Assembly: GCA_036186865.1 (NCBI GenBank)
Contig: AP025053.1
Coordinates: 7,770,707-7,834,706 of the forward strand
Direction of reading: 5' to 3'
DNA length: 64,000 nt
DNA from: Eustoma russellianum
Lineage: Eukaryota > Streptophyta > Magnoliopsida > Gentianales > Gentianaceae
A model generated the notes under the pieces. It was not told the origin of the DNA, ran no database searches, and saw only the letters and a program-made list of their open reading frames with translations. This document shows, piece by piece, positions 1 through 10,836 of this stretch. The translations under genes and the position numbers were made by a program. Positions within the stretch are counted from its first letter, which is position 1. The number at the start of each line of letters is the position of its first letter.

Positions 1-290
1 TTCCAGATCCATTTTAGACCAGAAAGCAACTGATTAAGCCAAAGATGTAAATAATCGACAAGTTCAGAACTAATGTGGTATGAGGACCTGAATTAATACT
101 TTGTATGATCGTCCTTCCTATTTCAATATAAGTTTGGATATGGGTAACTTTTTGTACTGCTGATGATGGGCTAGAGTTCTACGTGAGTTCTATTTAACTG
201 GGATAATTTTCTGAAAGTTTTTAATGACAGTATGACTTCCAATTATCCCTATACTTATCATGCTCTTGGTTCCATATGATGTTTTTGTAG

Positions 291-1450
291 TATTTTTCGA
301 ACTCAACGCTGGCGAATACCAGCATAGCAAGTACAACAGTCTTGACATCTACATCAGGTCTCTTCACGCTTCTGTTTGGAGTTCTCATTGGCCAGGATTC
401 TGTAAACGTTGCTAAAACTGTTGCTGTGTTGATTGGCATGACTGTGTTTGCTTTGACAACTGTTGGCAAAACCTGGGCACGAGATGAAAAGCTGATGTCT
501 GAGTAAGTATATACAGCTTGCTTACATTACAGGTTTGGACGTATGTGCCTATAGGATTTGTTACTGTCTTAAGAGTTATCATTGTTGAAACCTTTTCACT
601 GCTGTGGGTCACTCCACACCTTTTGCACTTATGGGAGAAGGTCCAAGAAAATTTGTGAAGCTTGCTTGGAGTCTTTTTTGCATTTCTGGGTCTATACTGC
701 ATAAAATATATGAGAAAGGTTCTCTTTCTCAAGGGAGGACGAGACAGGAATAAAATAAAATATAGAATCCTGACGCAATGAAGGCTTCAAGTTTTATGAT
801 GTCATTATAAGAAGTAAATGTTTTGATGGCCTGGCTGCAATATTTTAGCAAACCCTTAATGTGGAAACTGTTACTATCCTTGCATATACCCAAGAAGGAA
901 CCAAACACTAACGCTTTTTTCTTGATGCTGCTGAGGGGCCTAAATGATGGTGCATTTAGGATTAGTGTTTTTTTTTTAAAAAAAAATCCTGAATGTAGAT
1001 TCTTTTAATAGCTTCATTACCCTGTCAGTGTTGACATCTTCTTGGTGGGGGTGTGTGTGGGGTGGTGGTGGTGGTGGGTGAGAGATGATTTAAGAGAATG
1101 AAAGACATGCTCACACTTCTTACCAACTCACTCTGTTTCGTGTTTACAAGGGCTGCAAGTCATAGCATCAAAGGAGATATTTTTGGCCTTCCTTCAGCAA
1201 TATCATTTGGCTTGTTTACTGGTTTTCTTCTGCACATACCATAAGAAATTACATTTCGTATTATCAGCATGCGGGTTGATCTGATACGCAGATAATTTTA
1301 TGTTTGACTTTGTTTCTGAACTCTCTAATTGTTCAATTCTCAAGTATAATACTTCTCAAGTGATCTGCTGGATCGGATGGAGTCAAGGCTGATATGCAGA
1401 AGGGTTTGGCTACATTGGACTCTTTACCATCACGTTCATGTGGTGGCTCA
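291..1450 (+). pseudogene. EamA / SLC35F-type membrane transporter, decayed exons
   Basis: Three exon-like blocks read in order as a plant drug/metabolite (EamA, SLC35F-like) transporter, a multi-pass membrane protein. Block 1 (291-502) follows an AG acceptor and encodes LANTSIASTTVLTSTSGLF, then GQDSVNVAK and TTVGKTWARDE. A GTAAGTAT donor starts at 503, the acceptor AG lies at 1149-1150, and the phase is kept across it (GA|G then GCT GCA). Block 2 (1151 to about 1237) gives KGDIFGLPSAISFGLFTGFLL and then runs into TAA. Block 3 (about 1366-1450) gives GVKADMQK, then FGYIGLFTITFMWWL only after a shift of one base, followed by a GTAAGT donor. Family assignment rests on recalled plant homologues of the At3g07080 type. 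The stop and the frameshift point to a pseudogene. The 5' exons lie outside the window and the C-terminal half is not seen. Confidence 0.72.
503..1150 (+). other. Intron of the transporter pseudogene
   Basis: The stretch is bounded by GTAAGTAT at 503 and TTTACAAG at 1143-1150, and it joins two transporter blocks in phase. It contains a G/T-rich run (GGTGGTGGTGG near 1060). No gene is seen in it. Confidence 0.6.
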
Positions 1451-1453
1451 GTA

Positions 1454-2023
1454 AGTCCCCATAGAGCAAACGTGCAAGCACATGCATCCACTCCTTAGGG
1501 CCCGTTACCAAAGGAAAAATTGAAGTTTATAACCCAAAACAAGTGATAAAATTTTATCTTTTTATTTAATGAATCAATTTGACCATATTACTTTGTTTGA
1601 AAAGATCTAAGACAGCATGCACTACCCTTAAATATTTTTCAAGGAAAATATGACAGAGGAGGTTTGCATGACGGCTTTCAGAAGTTAATACTGTTTGTGT
1701 CGTGTCATGCTTCTTGCTGTCTAATGCATCATTAATTTAGATGAATGAAGGGATTCCTTATGGCAAAAAAATCTCATTAGTCCCTCCAATTTATGACTAG
1801 TGGAAATGTTCTACTGCAGTTTGGCCCTTGAATTATCTGGATATAGAGCCACATTTCCAGTTTCCCAGTTCAGCATCACTGTTGAACTTCTGCTGCTGAA
1901 TGGACTTGTGGGAAGAGTTATTTCTGATTATTTGTGGTATGGGTCCCACCTTTCTATGGATAATAAAGTTGTTTCACCTACTTGATTTCCTTTTTTATTG
2001 TGCTCGTGAACTATAGTTTTCAT
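1454..2023. other. No gene recognised (intergenic or decayed intron)
   Basis: AT-rich sequence without a convincing coding frame. The short open frame at 1800-1985 has no recognisable domain and no codon bias that I can see. It may be the tail of the transporter pseudogene's introns. Confidence 0.5.
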
Positions 2024-2121
2024 TACTCCCTCCATCCCAAAAATATTGTCATAGTTGACTTAACATTATGCATTTACACTAAGTCAAAAAGTCAACTACA
2101 ATAATTGGGACGGAGGGAGTA
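2024..2121. mobile_element. Stowaway-type MITE
   Basis: The terminal sequence CTCCCTCCATCCCA starts at 2026 and is mirrored by TGGGACGGAGGGAG ending at 2119. Both sides are flanked by the dinucleotide TA (2024-2025 and 2120-2121). This is the classic Stowaway signature (Tc1/mariner superfamily, TA target duplication). The element is only 94 bp, and its arms extend inward (AGTTGAC / GTCAACT). It encodes nothing and needs a mariner-like transposase in trans. Confidence 0.9.
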
Positions 2122-3230
2122 TCTTTTTTAACCTCACGTTATAAACGCGACTTCCAGCTTCCTGAATGTACTTATAATCATCAGACATTTCTGGCCAGAA
2201 CTTGTATACCTAATACAATGATACTTGGATTCATAATCTTACCATGCTCATGTGACCAAATGTTATAGTATATTTTCCTGGAATAATACAATTGGATTCT
2301 CCTGACAAGAGACTCAGAGAAACTCTGGTGGTTGGTCCTTCATCATGATATTGATTCTTAATACACAAGGTTGGACAATCTTTTTCTTCCCCTTGTCCTG
2401 TCTTTCGTGATGCACTAGTATTATAATACCAAATATCTTGGACGCATCATGACTTATCTAAGTAGTTCTCTGTGCTTAAGGGGACTAATATATGGAACTG
2501 CAGGATGTAGATGTTTACATAGGGGCCACATGGACAAGAAAATATAGGTTTAGAGAAGAAGGCCCGAGGAGAATAGGGCAATTGCTTGTTTCTCAATCTT
2601 GTTGTAACTGGGCATCCCAGGGTTGTTTTAAATTCTACTGATCTTGCAGTGAGTTACTGAGTTATGAGCTATGAGCTCCTCTTCCTCTAAGGCAATGAAG
2701 GGGGTCTATTGGAGCTCTAATGAGATTGATCCACCACAAATACACGGTGGTGGCATCATTTTTAACATGAGCTTATTTAAGCTTATCCTATCAGCAAGTA
2801 CATAATCTGCATTCTTCCATATCATGAAACAAGTGGAAATTGTTTAGGTTGCTGAAATAGTAGAAACAGGCCAAATCTGGGGAGGGTCTATATATTCCCA
2901 GCATTCTTGGAGGTTCAATGTTTCTTTGCTCCTTGTTTCTCTTCTGGTTTCTTCCAGTTAGTGCGAGACACAAGGATATAAAACGCATCCCTTTCTATGA
3001 AACAGGACGCTTTCTGTTCTTTGTACATCGCCACTAGTGGCAGCACTTGGTATGTCATTGACAATACCCGTGGCAATGGTCGTCGCATGTATTCTATGTA
3101 GGCATGTTTGTTGTACCAAACATTACAACCTGTTATATTAGTGTCTTGTAACCGAGTATATTTGATCACAGGCTTATACTGAAGATTCTTTTTCTTACTT
3201 GCCAAATCAGAAGTAAATGTTACCTGTGGA
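2122..3230. other. No gene recognised
   Basis: Moderately AT-rich intergenic DNA. The open frames here are short, overlap on opposite strands and match no family I recognise. Confidence 0.5.
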
Positions 3231-3463
3231 CGACGACAATAACATTATCTTATTGTCTTAGAGGCTCCCGTCTAGGGGTATAGGAGGCGGATGTAGGCAA
3301 CCATAACTATATGCTAGAAACACATGGTGGTTGTTTCTGGATGACCCATAATGATGCGTTAAGCTATGTCAATCAACTACTACTTCACAATATAAGAAAC
3401 GCAGCCAATTTAGTGAGTCATTTTGATTTATGCCATCATATTCCCAAGTCGAGAAAGGAAACA
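3231..3463 (-). repeat. SINE-like repeat, copy 1 (diverged)
   Basis: Read on the minus strand this matches four other copies in the window: GCTGCGTTTCTTATATTGTG, the segment around AAACAACC..GTGTTTCTA, then a GGGAGCCTCTAAG-like block and a GTTATTGTCGTCG-like tail. The arrangement (about 230-270 bp, no TIRs, no coding capacity, simple GTT-rich 3' tail) is that of a SINE. I do not see a clear box B, so the tRNA origin is unproven. Confidence 0.6.
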
Positions 3464-4807
3464 AAATATTTACCGCACGTGCTTGTTTAAACGTTTTTCG
3501 GGTCTTCTATTTTGAAGAAGACTTAAGATTTCCCTTTGAGATTAATCAAAATGAACTTAAATTTAACTTTTATGGAAATGACTATATACGAAATAAGCAA
3601 CACTTTAATTGCCATTTGTTTGTATAAGCGCCTAATCTCTACCAGATATTTCACGTAGGTGGGCATAGCATTATCTAAGAATCCGGGTTCTGGCTTTTGT
3701 AAGCGTAACGCCGGTTGATTCGCAGAAAGGGCCGCTTGGCTTGTTTGCAAATGTATTACTTATCACGTTTGATGTGATGTTGATATTTCGGTGAAATCAA
3801 GGTTGTTTTTATGTTATTCTAGTCCGCAGTAAAGGAGTATACAAAACTATAGGGTTGTCAATATTATTTCAGTGGCAGTATCGAAAGTTTACTAGTACAG
3901 TGTCGATATTTTATATCGTTTTTGGGTGGATATTTATATCATTATGGGTATATGGCTATTTATATCGTTTTGGGTATCGAGAAAAAAGTTTCTGCACGTT
4001 GAGTTGTATAGATTACTCTTGGAGCTATGAAAGGTGAAATCCTTTATCTCGGGGGCTTCTACCGTCCCAGCCTCAAAAAGCATGTGTAGATGATGCAAAT
4101 CAGAGCTACAGTAACCTCGTAGATTGAGTGAGATTTTACGCAGTGACTCACACAACCTGCAAACCAGACTTTTGGCCTAGCAACAGAGGAATGGAATCGA
4201 ATTCTTACCTCTTAGAGTAAATCTCAACCTCAAGTACTAACTGGACTATACTCTGGAGGAATTGTAATAGATTTACTCTGCAAGCCATCGACTACCCTCA
4301 AGCTACGCTGCTTTACCACGTACTACTAATACAAAATAGACATTGATTCTCCATTTTTCAAACTCACAAATTGAATGCTCAATGTGGTAGAATACATGAA
4401 AATTTTGTGTTCTTTTGTGGAGCAAGTATTCACCAAAGTATTACGACTGCAATAAAATATTTCAAGTAAAGTTTGAATCAAGAAAAGAGTTAATACATGA
4501 ATACATGTTTATTTTGTCTTTACTAGGTTTGTATCTCGTTAAGTTTTTTTTTTTTTTTTTTTTGAGGCGTATTTTTCATGTAATAGCATCTAAAAGAAAG
4601 TGTTGCAGAACTTAGTTTAAGATGGATGCCATTGAACTCCCATCATAGGTAAGATAGGAAGATTATGTATTTTGATTGGTGGATATCAGTCATTCATTTC
4701 TTTCATTTTCCAGCAAATGCAGAGTGATTATTATCTTGTAACTATAGTTAAAATATGCACTCGTGCATAACCTGAAAGTGCATACAAAAAATACTCTGTT
4801 TTTTATG
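3464..4807. other. No gene recognised; contains a poly-T run
   Basis: AT-rich intergenic DNA. It holds a loose repeat of TTTATATCGTTTTGGGT-type sequence around 3905-3985 and an uninterrupted run of 20 T at 4544-4563. No coding signal is seen. Confidence 0.5.
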
Positions 4808-4812
4808 ATCTC

Positions 4813-5197
4813 TGTAGACTTAAGAAGAAAAACTGGAATTACGAATTAGGCACAGTGCATGGGTATTTCAATGCGTAAAAGCAAAGAAGGAACTGATATT
4901 TTATTACATTAACTTCGGGCTAAATATAGCCTGCAACTACGCAACAAGAAAAGAGAAAAATAAGGAGCCACTAGTCTCCATTATCTCAAACTACCACTAC
5001 ACCAACTAACTCCAAGAAAATAGGACACTCTCTACATTACATAGAGTTTTATTTGACTAAAACACTACTAGTCTTGAATTCTTCAAACATCTCCCAACTA
5101 GCCACCATCTTCGGGTCTGCACTCCTTGTCAAGACTCTCCATCACTTCGCTGCTGCATGACTCACTTGTTTAGTCACTGGTGTTGCCTAGTTCAACG
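4813..5197 (-). repeat. 3' LTR of the copia element
   Basis: Begins TGTAGAC on the plus strand and matches 9274-9660 with a handful of substitutions and small indels (for example AAAACAC/AAACAC and CTCCCAACT/CTCCCGCAACT). Its inner end reads TTCAACG where the other copy reads TTCAACA, so the expected terminal CA has mutated to CG. Confidence 0.93.
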
Positions 5198-8100
5198 CTC
5201 CCCCTCAACACCAGCTTCTTCCATACCTAGCTTACGACGAAACACCAACATCTTGTTACCGTTAAATCCCTTAGTGAATACATCCGCCGCTTGATCTTCA
5301 GAGTTAACATGAAACAACTCAATTTCGCCTTGCAGCACCTTCTCCCGTATGGAGTGATAATGTACTTCTACATGCTTAGATCTTGCATGAAAAACCGGAT
5401 TCTCAGCTAATTGAATAGAAGATAAATTATCACAAAACAAGGGAATTGAATAATCTGTTTGCTGATATAAGTCCTTCAGCAACTGAACTAGCCAAACACA
5501 TTCTTGTGCTGCAACCGCTGCAGCTCTATATTCAGCTTCTGTGGTTGATAGGGAAACAGTCGGTTGTCTTTTGCTACACCAAGACACAGGTCCCTTCCCA
5601 AGCATAAAAACATATCCAGTTGTTGATCTCCGTGTGTCATGATCACCCGCATAATCTGCATCACAATACCCACTTAGCTTGAGTTCACAACTGTGCTGAT
5701 ATAACACGCCATAATCAACCGTCCCTTTCACATATCTTAGAATCCTTCGTACAGCTTCCAGATGAGGCTTTTTAGGATTCTGCATATACCTACTCACCAA
5801 GCCAACCGCATAAGACAGATCAGGACTTGTTAAAGTTAAGTAAATTAGGCTACCAACCAGCTTTCTATACATTACGTTGTCATGTAAATCTTTCCCTTCA
5901 TGAGCACATAACTTAGCATTAGGTTCCACTGGCGACGACACTGGTTTGCATAGTAGCATACCAAATTTCCGTAGAAGATCTGTTGCATACTTCTTCTGAT
6001 GAAGCAGAATTCCCTCTTCCTTTTGATCAATTTGCAATCCTAAAAAGTACTTTAGCAAACCAAGTTCCTTCATTTGGAAGCATACTGAAAGATTTTCTTT
6101 AATCTGTTGTATTTCTTATTTTGCATTTCCTGTCACAATCAAGTCATCCACATAAACTAACACCACAGCTAGTCTTCCTTGAACATTTTTGACAAACAGA
6201 CTTGAATCTGCAGCTGCCATGGAGTATCCACTGAAAACAAGAAATTCAGCAAATTTTCCATACCTTGCTCTTGGTACCTGTTTTAAGCCATAAAGTGATT
6301 TCCTCAATTTGCATACATAATCAGGATGTCCTTGATCTTTGAAACCAATTGGCTGAGTCATATAAATTTCTCTATCTAACTCACCATGTAAAAAGGCATT
6401 TTTAACGTCCATCTGCCATAGACTCCAATTTTTACTAGCTGCTAGACTGAGGAGTACTCTTACTGTTGCTAGCTTGGCAACGGGACTAAAAGTTTCATTA
6501 TAGTCCAAACCATATTCCTGTGAGAATCCTCGGGCAACTAAACGTGCTTTAAGCCGTTCAACTATGCCATCCGTCCTCCTTTTCAGTTTGTACACCCATT
6601 TGCAAGAGATGGGATTTACACCTTGAGGCTTAGATACTAACTCCCAGGTTTGATTTCCTTTGAGTGCTGAGATCTCCTCTTCCATGGCTTTAATCCAGTC
6701 TGGATTAGAGACAGCTTCATCGTAAGTTTGAGGTTCCAGTACATCATTGTTTTCTACTAACACTGCATTGGCATACTTTGAGTTTGGCTTTCGTATTCTT
6801 GTGGATCTTCTGAGTTCATCAGCAGGAGCCATATTTGTTTGCTGATGAATACCTGTCTGCCACGGGTTACCAACTTCAGTTTGTTCCTCTGTTTCGCTAT
6901 CCGCTTCTTCTGCACCCAGTTTGATTTGAGCAGAAGATTCCACTCCTCCAGCATCATTTGAATTCTCCAACTCTTCCCTCATTGATGACCACCAGGACGA
7001 AGCTTCATCAAACACAACATTTCTGGACACATAACATTTTCCTGTAGATGGATCACAACACTTCCATCCCTTCTTTTGATTATTATAACCAACAAAGATA
7101 CATCTTGTAGCTTTCTTATCCATCTTAGATATCAAATGTGCTGGAACAAACACATAGCAAATACATCCAAATACTCTAAAGTAGCTTACTGATGGTATAA
7201 CTTTGAAACACTTTTCAAAGGGTGAAACAAAACCTAACCTTTGCTGTGGTAACCTGTTGATGACATACACTGCTGTGTTCATGGCCTCAGCCCAAAACCT
7301 TGCAGGCACATTCTTGGCATAAAGCATACTTCTACATACCTCTGCAAGGTGCATATTCTTACGTTCAGACACACCATTCTGCTGAGGTGTGTATGCACAC
7401 GTAAGCTGGCGTTGAATGTGATTCTGTCTAAGGAATCCAGTGAACTCTTTTGAGAGATACTCTCCTCCATTATCTGTGCACAAGCATAATACCTTCCTGC
7501 CCACGGCTGCTTCAGCTTCTTCTTTAAATTCTTTAAACTTGAGCAAAGTTTCAGACTTTTCCTTCATAAAGTACACCCACCAAATCTTGAGAAATCATCT
7601 ATGAAAGTTATCATATATTTCATGCCTGAGATTGAGGTTTGTTTTACTGGGCCAAAGACATCCGAGTGAACCAATTCAAGTACATTCTTCGCTTTAAAAC
7701 TTGAATCATCAAATGGCAATTGATGTGCTTTCCCGTATTGGCATCCTGCACATACCGTGTCTGTTCTTACTTCAATGTTTGGCAACCCTCTTAGCATAGA
7801 CTTCTTCATCATTATTTCTAGTTTGGAGTAACTTACATGTCCCAACCTCATATGCCAAATATCCCCAGTTTCGTTCTTCTTGGCTTTATTTATGTATGCA
7901 GTTTCAGCTGTCAACACATAAACAGAATTCACCTTTCTTCCTTCCATTAAGGGCTTCTCATTGATTTCAATATGTGGAAACACCTTCACATCCTTGGGAC
8001 CAAACAGAACATGATGTTCGCTTGCTGTAAGTTGGGCCACTAACATTAAATTTTTCTTCATTCCTGGAACATGATATACATGATTCAATGATACCTGCTT

Positions 8101-9219
8101 AGCACTGCGTAGAGGGGAGATTTTTGAATTTCCCACATGAGCTATAGGAAGCCTTGAATTGTTTGATGTAACAACAACATGATTCCCTTTATACTCACTG
8201 ATGTCTGTGAGCTTTGCCTCATCTCCAGTCATATGATTTGAGCAACCTGAATCCACAATCCATTCCTTTTCAAAATCAACTTCGTGACCTGTAATAAGTG
8301 CAGATTCTTTGGTGATTGCATCCTCTTCCTCCATAGCTGACAAAGCTTCAACATTCCATTGTTCCTCCTCTGTTGAGGTTGCCAAATTCCCTTCAACCTG
8401 ATTCTTCCGCATCCAACAGTCCTTTGCTTTGTGACCCTTTTTCCCACAATTATAACACTTGCCACCAAATTTCCTTTTATTGCCTCCATTCTTGGAATTT
8501 TCTCGATCCTCATCCTGTCCATACTTCTTTCTTTCTTCCTTTTGTTTGAAACCCGAGGGAGTACGCTGCTTTATATTCCAACTGCGTCTATTGACTGAGA
8601 GTGCCTGTTCTTCATCTTTCAAGGTCACTCCACTCATCTGCCTTGTCAAAGCCTCTTGTCCAGCTAGCAGGTTTTCAAATTCTACAAGTGATGGTTGCTT
8701 AGGCCAACCTTGTACTGCAGCAACAAATCCTCTAAACTCAGGTTTGAGTCCATGAATCAGGATTCTCTTCATTCTGGTCTCTCCTATTGGAGCCTCAAGA
8801 TCTAGCTCAGAAATTTCCCTGCACAAAGCCTTCACTTTATAGAAGTATTGAGCAATTGACATATCACCTTGAGCTGTTGTTAGCAACTCTCCCTCCAGCA
8901 ACTGCAACCTGGTATCATTACGTTTTGAAAACAACTTAGCAAGAATATCCCAAGCTTCCTTTGGTGTCTTGACATCACGTATATGCTCTAGGATGTCTTC
9001 TTCAATGGTTGTTTTTAAGGCAAACATTGTTTTGCCAGATTTTATTTTCCATTTGCGTAATATACCGTTTGCGTCGTCCTTTGGTGGTGTCACTTCACTT
9101 CCATTAACTACTTCTCACAAATCTTGTCCTTGTATATAGGACATCATACACGTTGACCATGTATTATAGTTTTGGTGATTTAGTTTTTTTATGCCACAAA
9201 CTACTTGAAGGTCACTCAT
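5192..9219 (-). pseudogene. Copia gag-pol polyprotein, broken in three places
   Basis: The polyprotein of the 4.8-9.66 kb element. ATG at 9219 opens MSDLQVV, and the gag core follows (NHQNYNTWSTCM). A TGA at 9117-9115 interrupts where related gags usually carry Trp. The CCHC knuckle CYNCGKKGHKAKDC lies near 8470-8410, the protease motif WIVDSGCSNHMTG near 8250, and GAG-pre-integrase HMRLGH with CxxC near 7850-7740. Integrase follows (DDFSRF, then DNGGEY and QQNGVSERKN). One base is missing at about 7580, between FSRF and the next WW-type residues. Reverse transcriptase shows QMDVKNAFLHG and YVDDLIVTG. An in-frame TAA sits at 6118-6116, then YFLGLQI follows. RNase H shows DADYAGD and STTEAEYRA, and the frame ends at 5192. 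Apart from these three lesions the frame is clean, so inactivation looks fairly recent. Confidence 0.93.
5198..5210 (-). promoter_or_regulatory. Polypurine tract of the copia element
   Basis: The minus strand reads GTTGAGGGGGAG directly before the 3' LTR. This is the usual position and composition of the plus-strand DNA primer. Confidence 0.8.
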
Positions 9220-9259
9220 TGTGTACGCACTTAAAGTGATAAGGAAATGAATAAACTGA

Positions 9260-9271
9260 GCTCTGATACCA
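9260..9271 (-). promoter_or_regulatory. tRNA-iMet primer-binding site, copia element
   Basis: The minus strand reads TGGTATCAGAGC two bases after the 5' LTR. This is the standard plant copia primer-binding site, complementary to the 3' end of initiator-Met tRNA. Confidence 0.92.
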
Positions 9272-9273
9272 AA

Positions 9274-9660
9274 TGTAGACTCAAGAAGAAAACTGGAATT
9301 ACGAATTAGGCACAGTGCATGAGTATTTCAATGCGTAAAAGCAAAGAAGGAACTGATATTTTATTACATTAACTTCGGGCTAAATATAGCCTGCAACTAC
9401 GCAATAAGAAAAGAGAAAAATAAGGAGCCACTAGTCTCCATTATCTCAAACTACCACTACACCAACTAACTCTAAGAAAATAGGACACTCTCTACATTAC
9501 ATAGAGTTTTATTTGACTAAACACTACTAGTCTTGAATTCTTCAAACATCTCCCGCAACTAGCCACCATCTTCGGGTATGCACTCCTTGTCAAGACTCTG
9601 CATCACTTGGCTGCTGCATGACTCACTTGTTTAGTCAGTGGTGTGTTGTCTAGTTCAACA
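9274..9660 (-). repeat. 5' LTR of the copia element
   Basis: Begins TGTAGAC and ends TTCAACA (TG...CA). It is followed by the ATCTC target duplication and adjoins the primer-binding site on its inner side. It would hold the promoter of the element. Confidence 0.93.
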
Positions 9661-9665
9661 ATCTC

Positions 9666-10164
9666 AACGATAAATACTATTTAAATTTAGCTTTGCTTCC
9701 CTTGATTTGTAGTTTTACAGTTGTTTTCTTCCGTACAAGTTTATGACAATTTAATACGCCAATAAAATTTCTTTAAGTAGAATTATAGCAATAATTAAAT
9801 TAGTTAACCAAATATGATTTAATAAACTATCAAATTTTATGGCGTTCAATAAATAAATCTTAGTAATTACTCATAAGCTAATAGAAAAATAATAATGAGA
9901 CTTTACACAATCATCACGGATAGAGTCAATCATTCTTTATCTAATTGGTTAATTGTTGTCTAATAATTATTTATTGGTCACCATAAAACTTGATAATAAA
10001 TTTATGTCGGAAGGAAGGAGTTCAAGTTCAGAAAGATTTTTGGAATTTAAACTTGGAGTTAATTATTTTTTTATCTAAATGTTTTTTAGTTGTTGCACAA
10101 AATCATGTTGCGTCCCGGATTTTTGGGGCCGTCGATTCCGCAAACATCAAGGTGCAATATGTGT
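9666..10164. other. No gene recognised
   Basis: Very AT-rich intergenic DNA between the copia insertion and the SINE relic. No coding or structural signal is seen. Confidence 0.5.
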
Positions 10165-10325
10165 TAATATACAACACCAACAACAACAATCATACTCAGT
10201 ATATCCCAACGACAGCAAAAGCTACCGCTAGGGCCTGAGGAGGATAAAAGGCAGACAAACAATACCTTCATCCCGAGGATAGATAGTTTGCTCCCAGTGA
10301 GACATCCGGCTCTATATTTACATGT
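10165..10325 (-). repeat. Au-type SINE relic
   Basis: The plus strand shows CAACACCAACAACAACAAT followed by CATACTCAGTATATCCCA. On the minus strand this is the typical Au SINE 3' end: a TGGGATATACTGAGTATG-like block and a GTT-rich tail. Diverged remnants of the GGAAACAGCCTCT-type and GGGTAAGG-type segments lie at 10250-10320. The 5' tRNA-like part is too diverged to place. Confidence 0.55.
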
Positions 10326-10549
10326 ATAGATAGTACAATAATAGGACTATATACTAGTGAATGGCTTTTATTAAGTATAAGAGTTAATTGCACCTGGTAT
10401 CCATACTTGTACACAAAGTTTTAAGTAACATCCAAACTTTCAATAAACTCATTTAGCATCCATACTTATAGAGGAAATAGACACCTGGCATCCATGCTGA
10501 CGTCATAAAGGCAATTTGCATTTATTTTTTAAAAGTCTATAGAAAAAAT

Positions 10550-10735
10550 AATTCAAAAATAAAAAGAAAAATCCCACCCCACCCCACCCACTCCCCACCC
10601 ATCCCACCCCCACCCCCACCATCGACCTCCCCCCATCTTCCTCCATCTTCATCTTCTTCCTTCCCTACTAATCTACCTTCCTCCATCTTCATCTTATTCC
10701 TCCATCTCCATCTTCATCCTCCATCTTCATCTTAT
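10550..10735. repeat. CCCCA-rich and CTTCATC-rich low-complexity core
   Basis: Runs of CCCACC-type sequence at 10565-10630 pass into repeated CTTCCTCCATCTTCATC units to 10735. This is strongly strand-asymmetric sequence at the centre of the fold-back element. Confidence 0.8.
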
Positions 10736-10836
10736 TTCGTACAAGCAAATTAATTTTTCTATAGACTTTTAAAAATAAATGCAAATTGCCTTTATGACGT
10801 CAGCATGGATGTCAGGTGTCTATTTCCCCTATAAGT

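Larger units (their letters stand above)
4808..9665 (-). mobile_element. Complete Ty1-copia LTR retrotransposon with 5-bp TSD
   Basis: The element spans 4813-9660 and is flanked by the direct repeat ATCTC (4808-4812 and 9661-9665). LTRs of about 385 bp lie at 4813-5197 and 9274-9660. A primer-binding site matching initiator-Met tRNA adjoins the right LTR and a polypurine tract adjoins the left one, so the element reads on the minus strand. The interior encodes gag, protease, integrase, reverse transcriptase and RNase H in copia order. The coding frame is broken by two nonsense codons and one single-base deletion, so this copy cannot make a full polyprotein. Confidence 0.95.
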
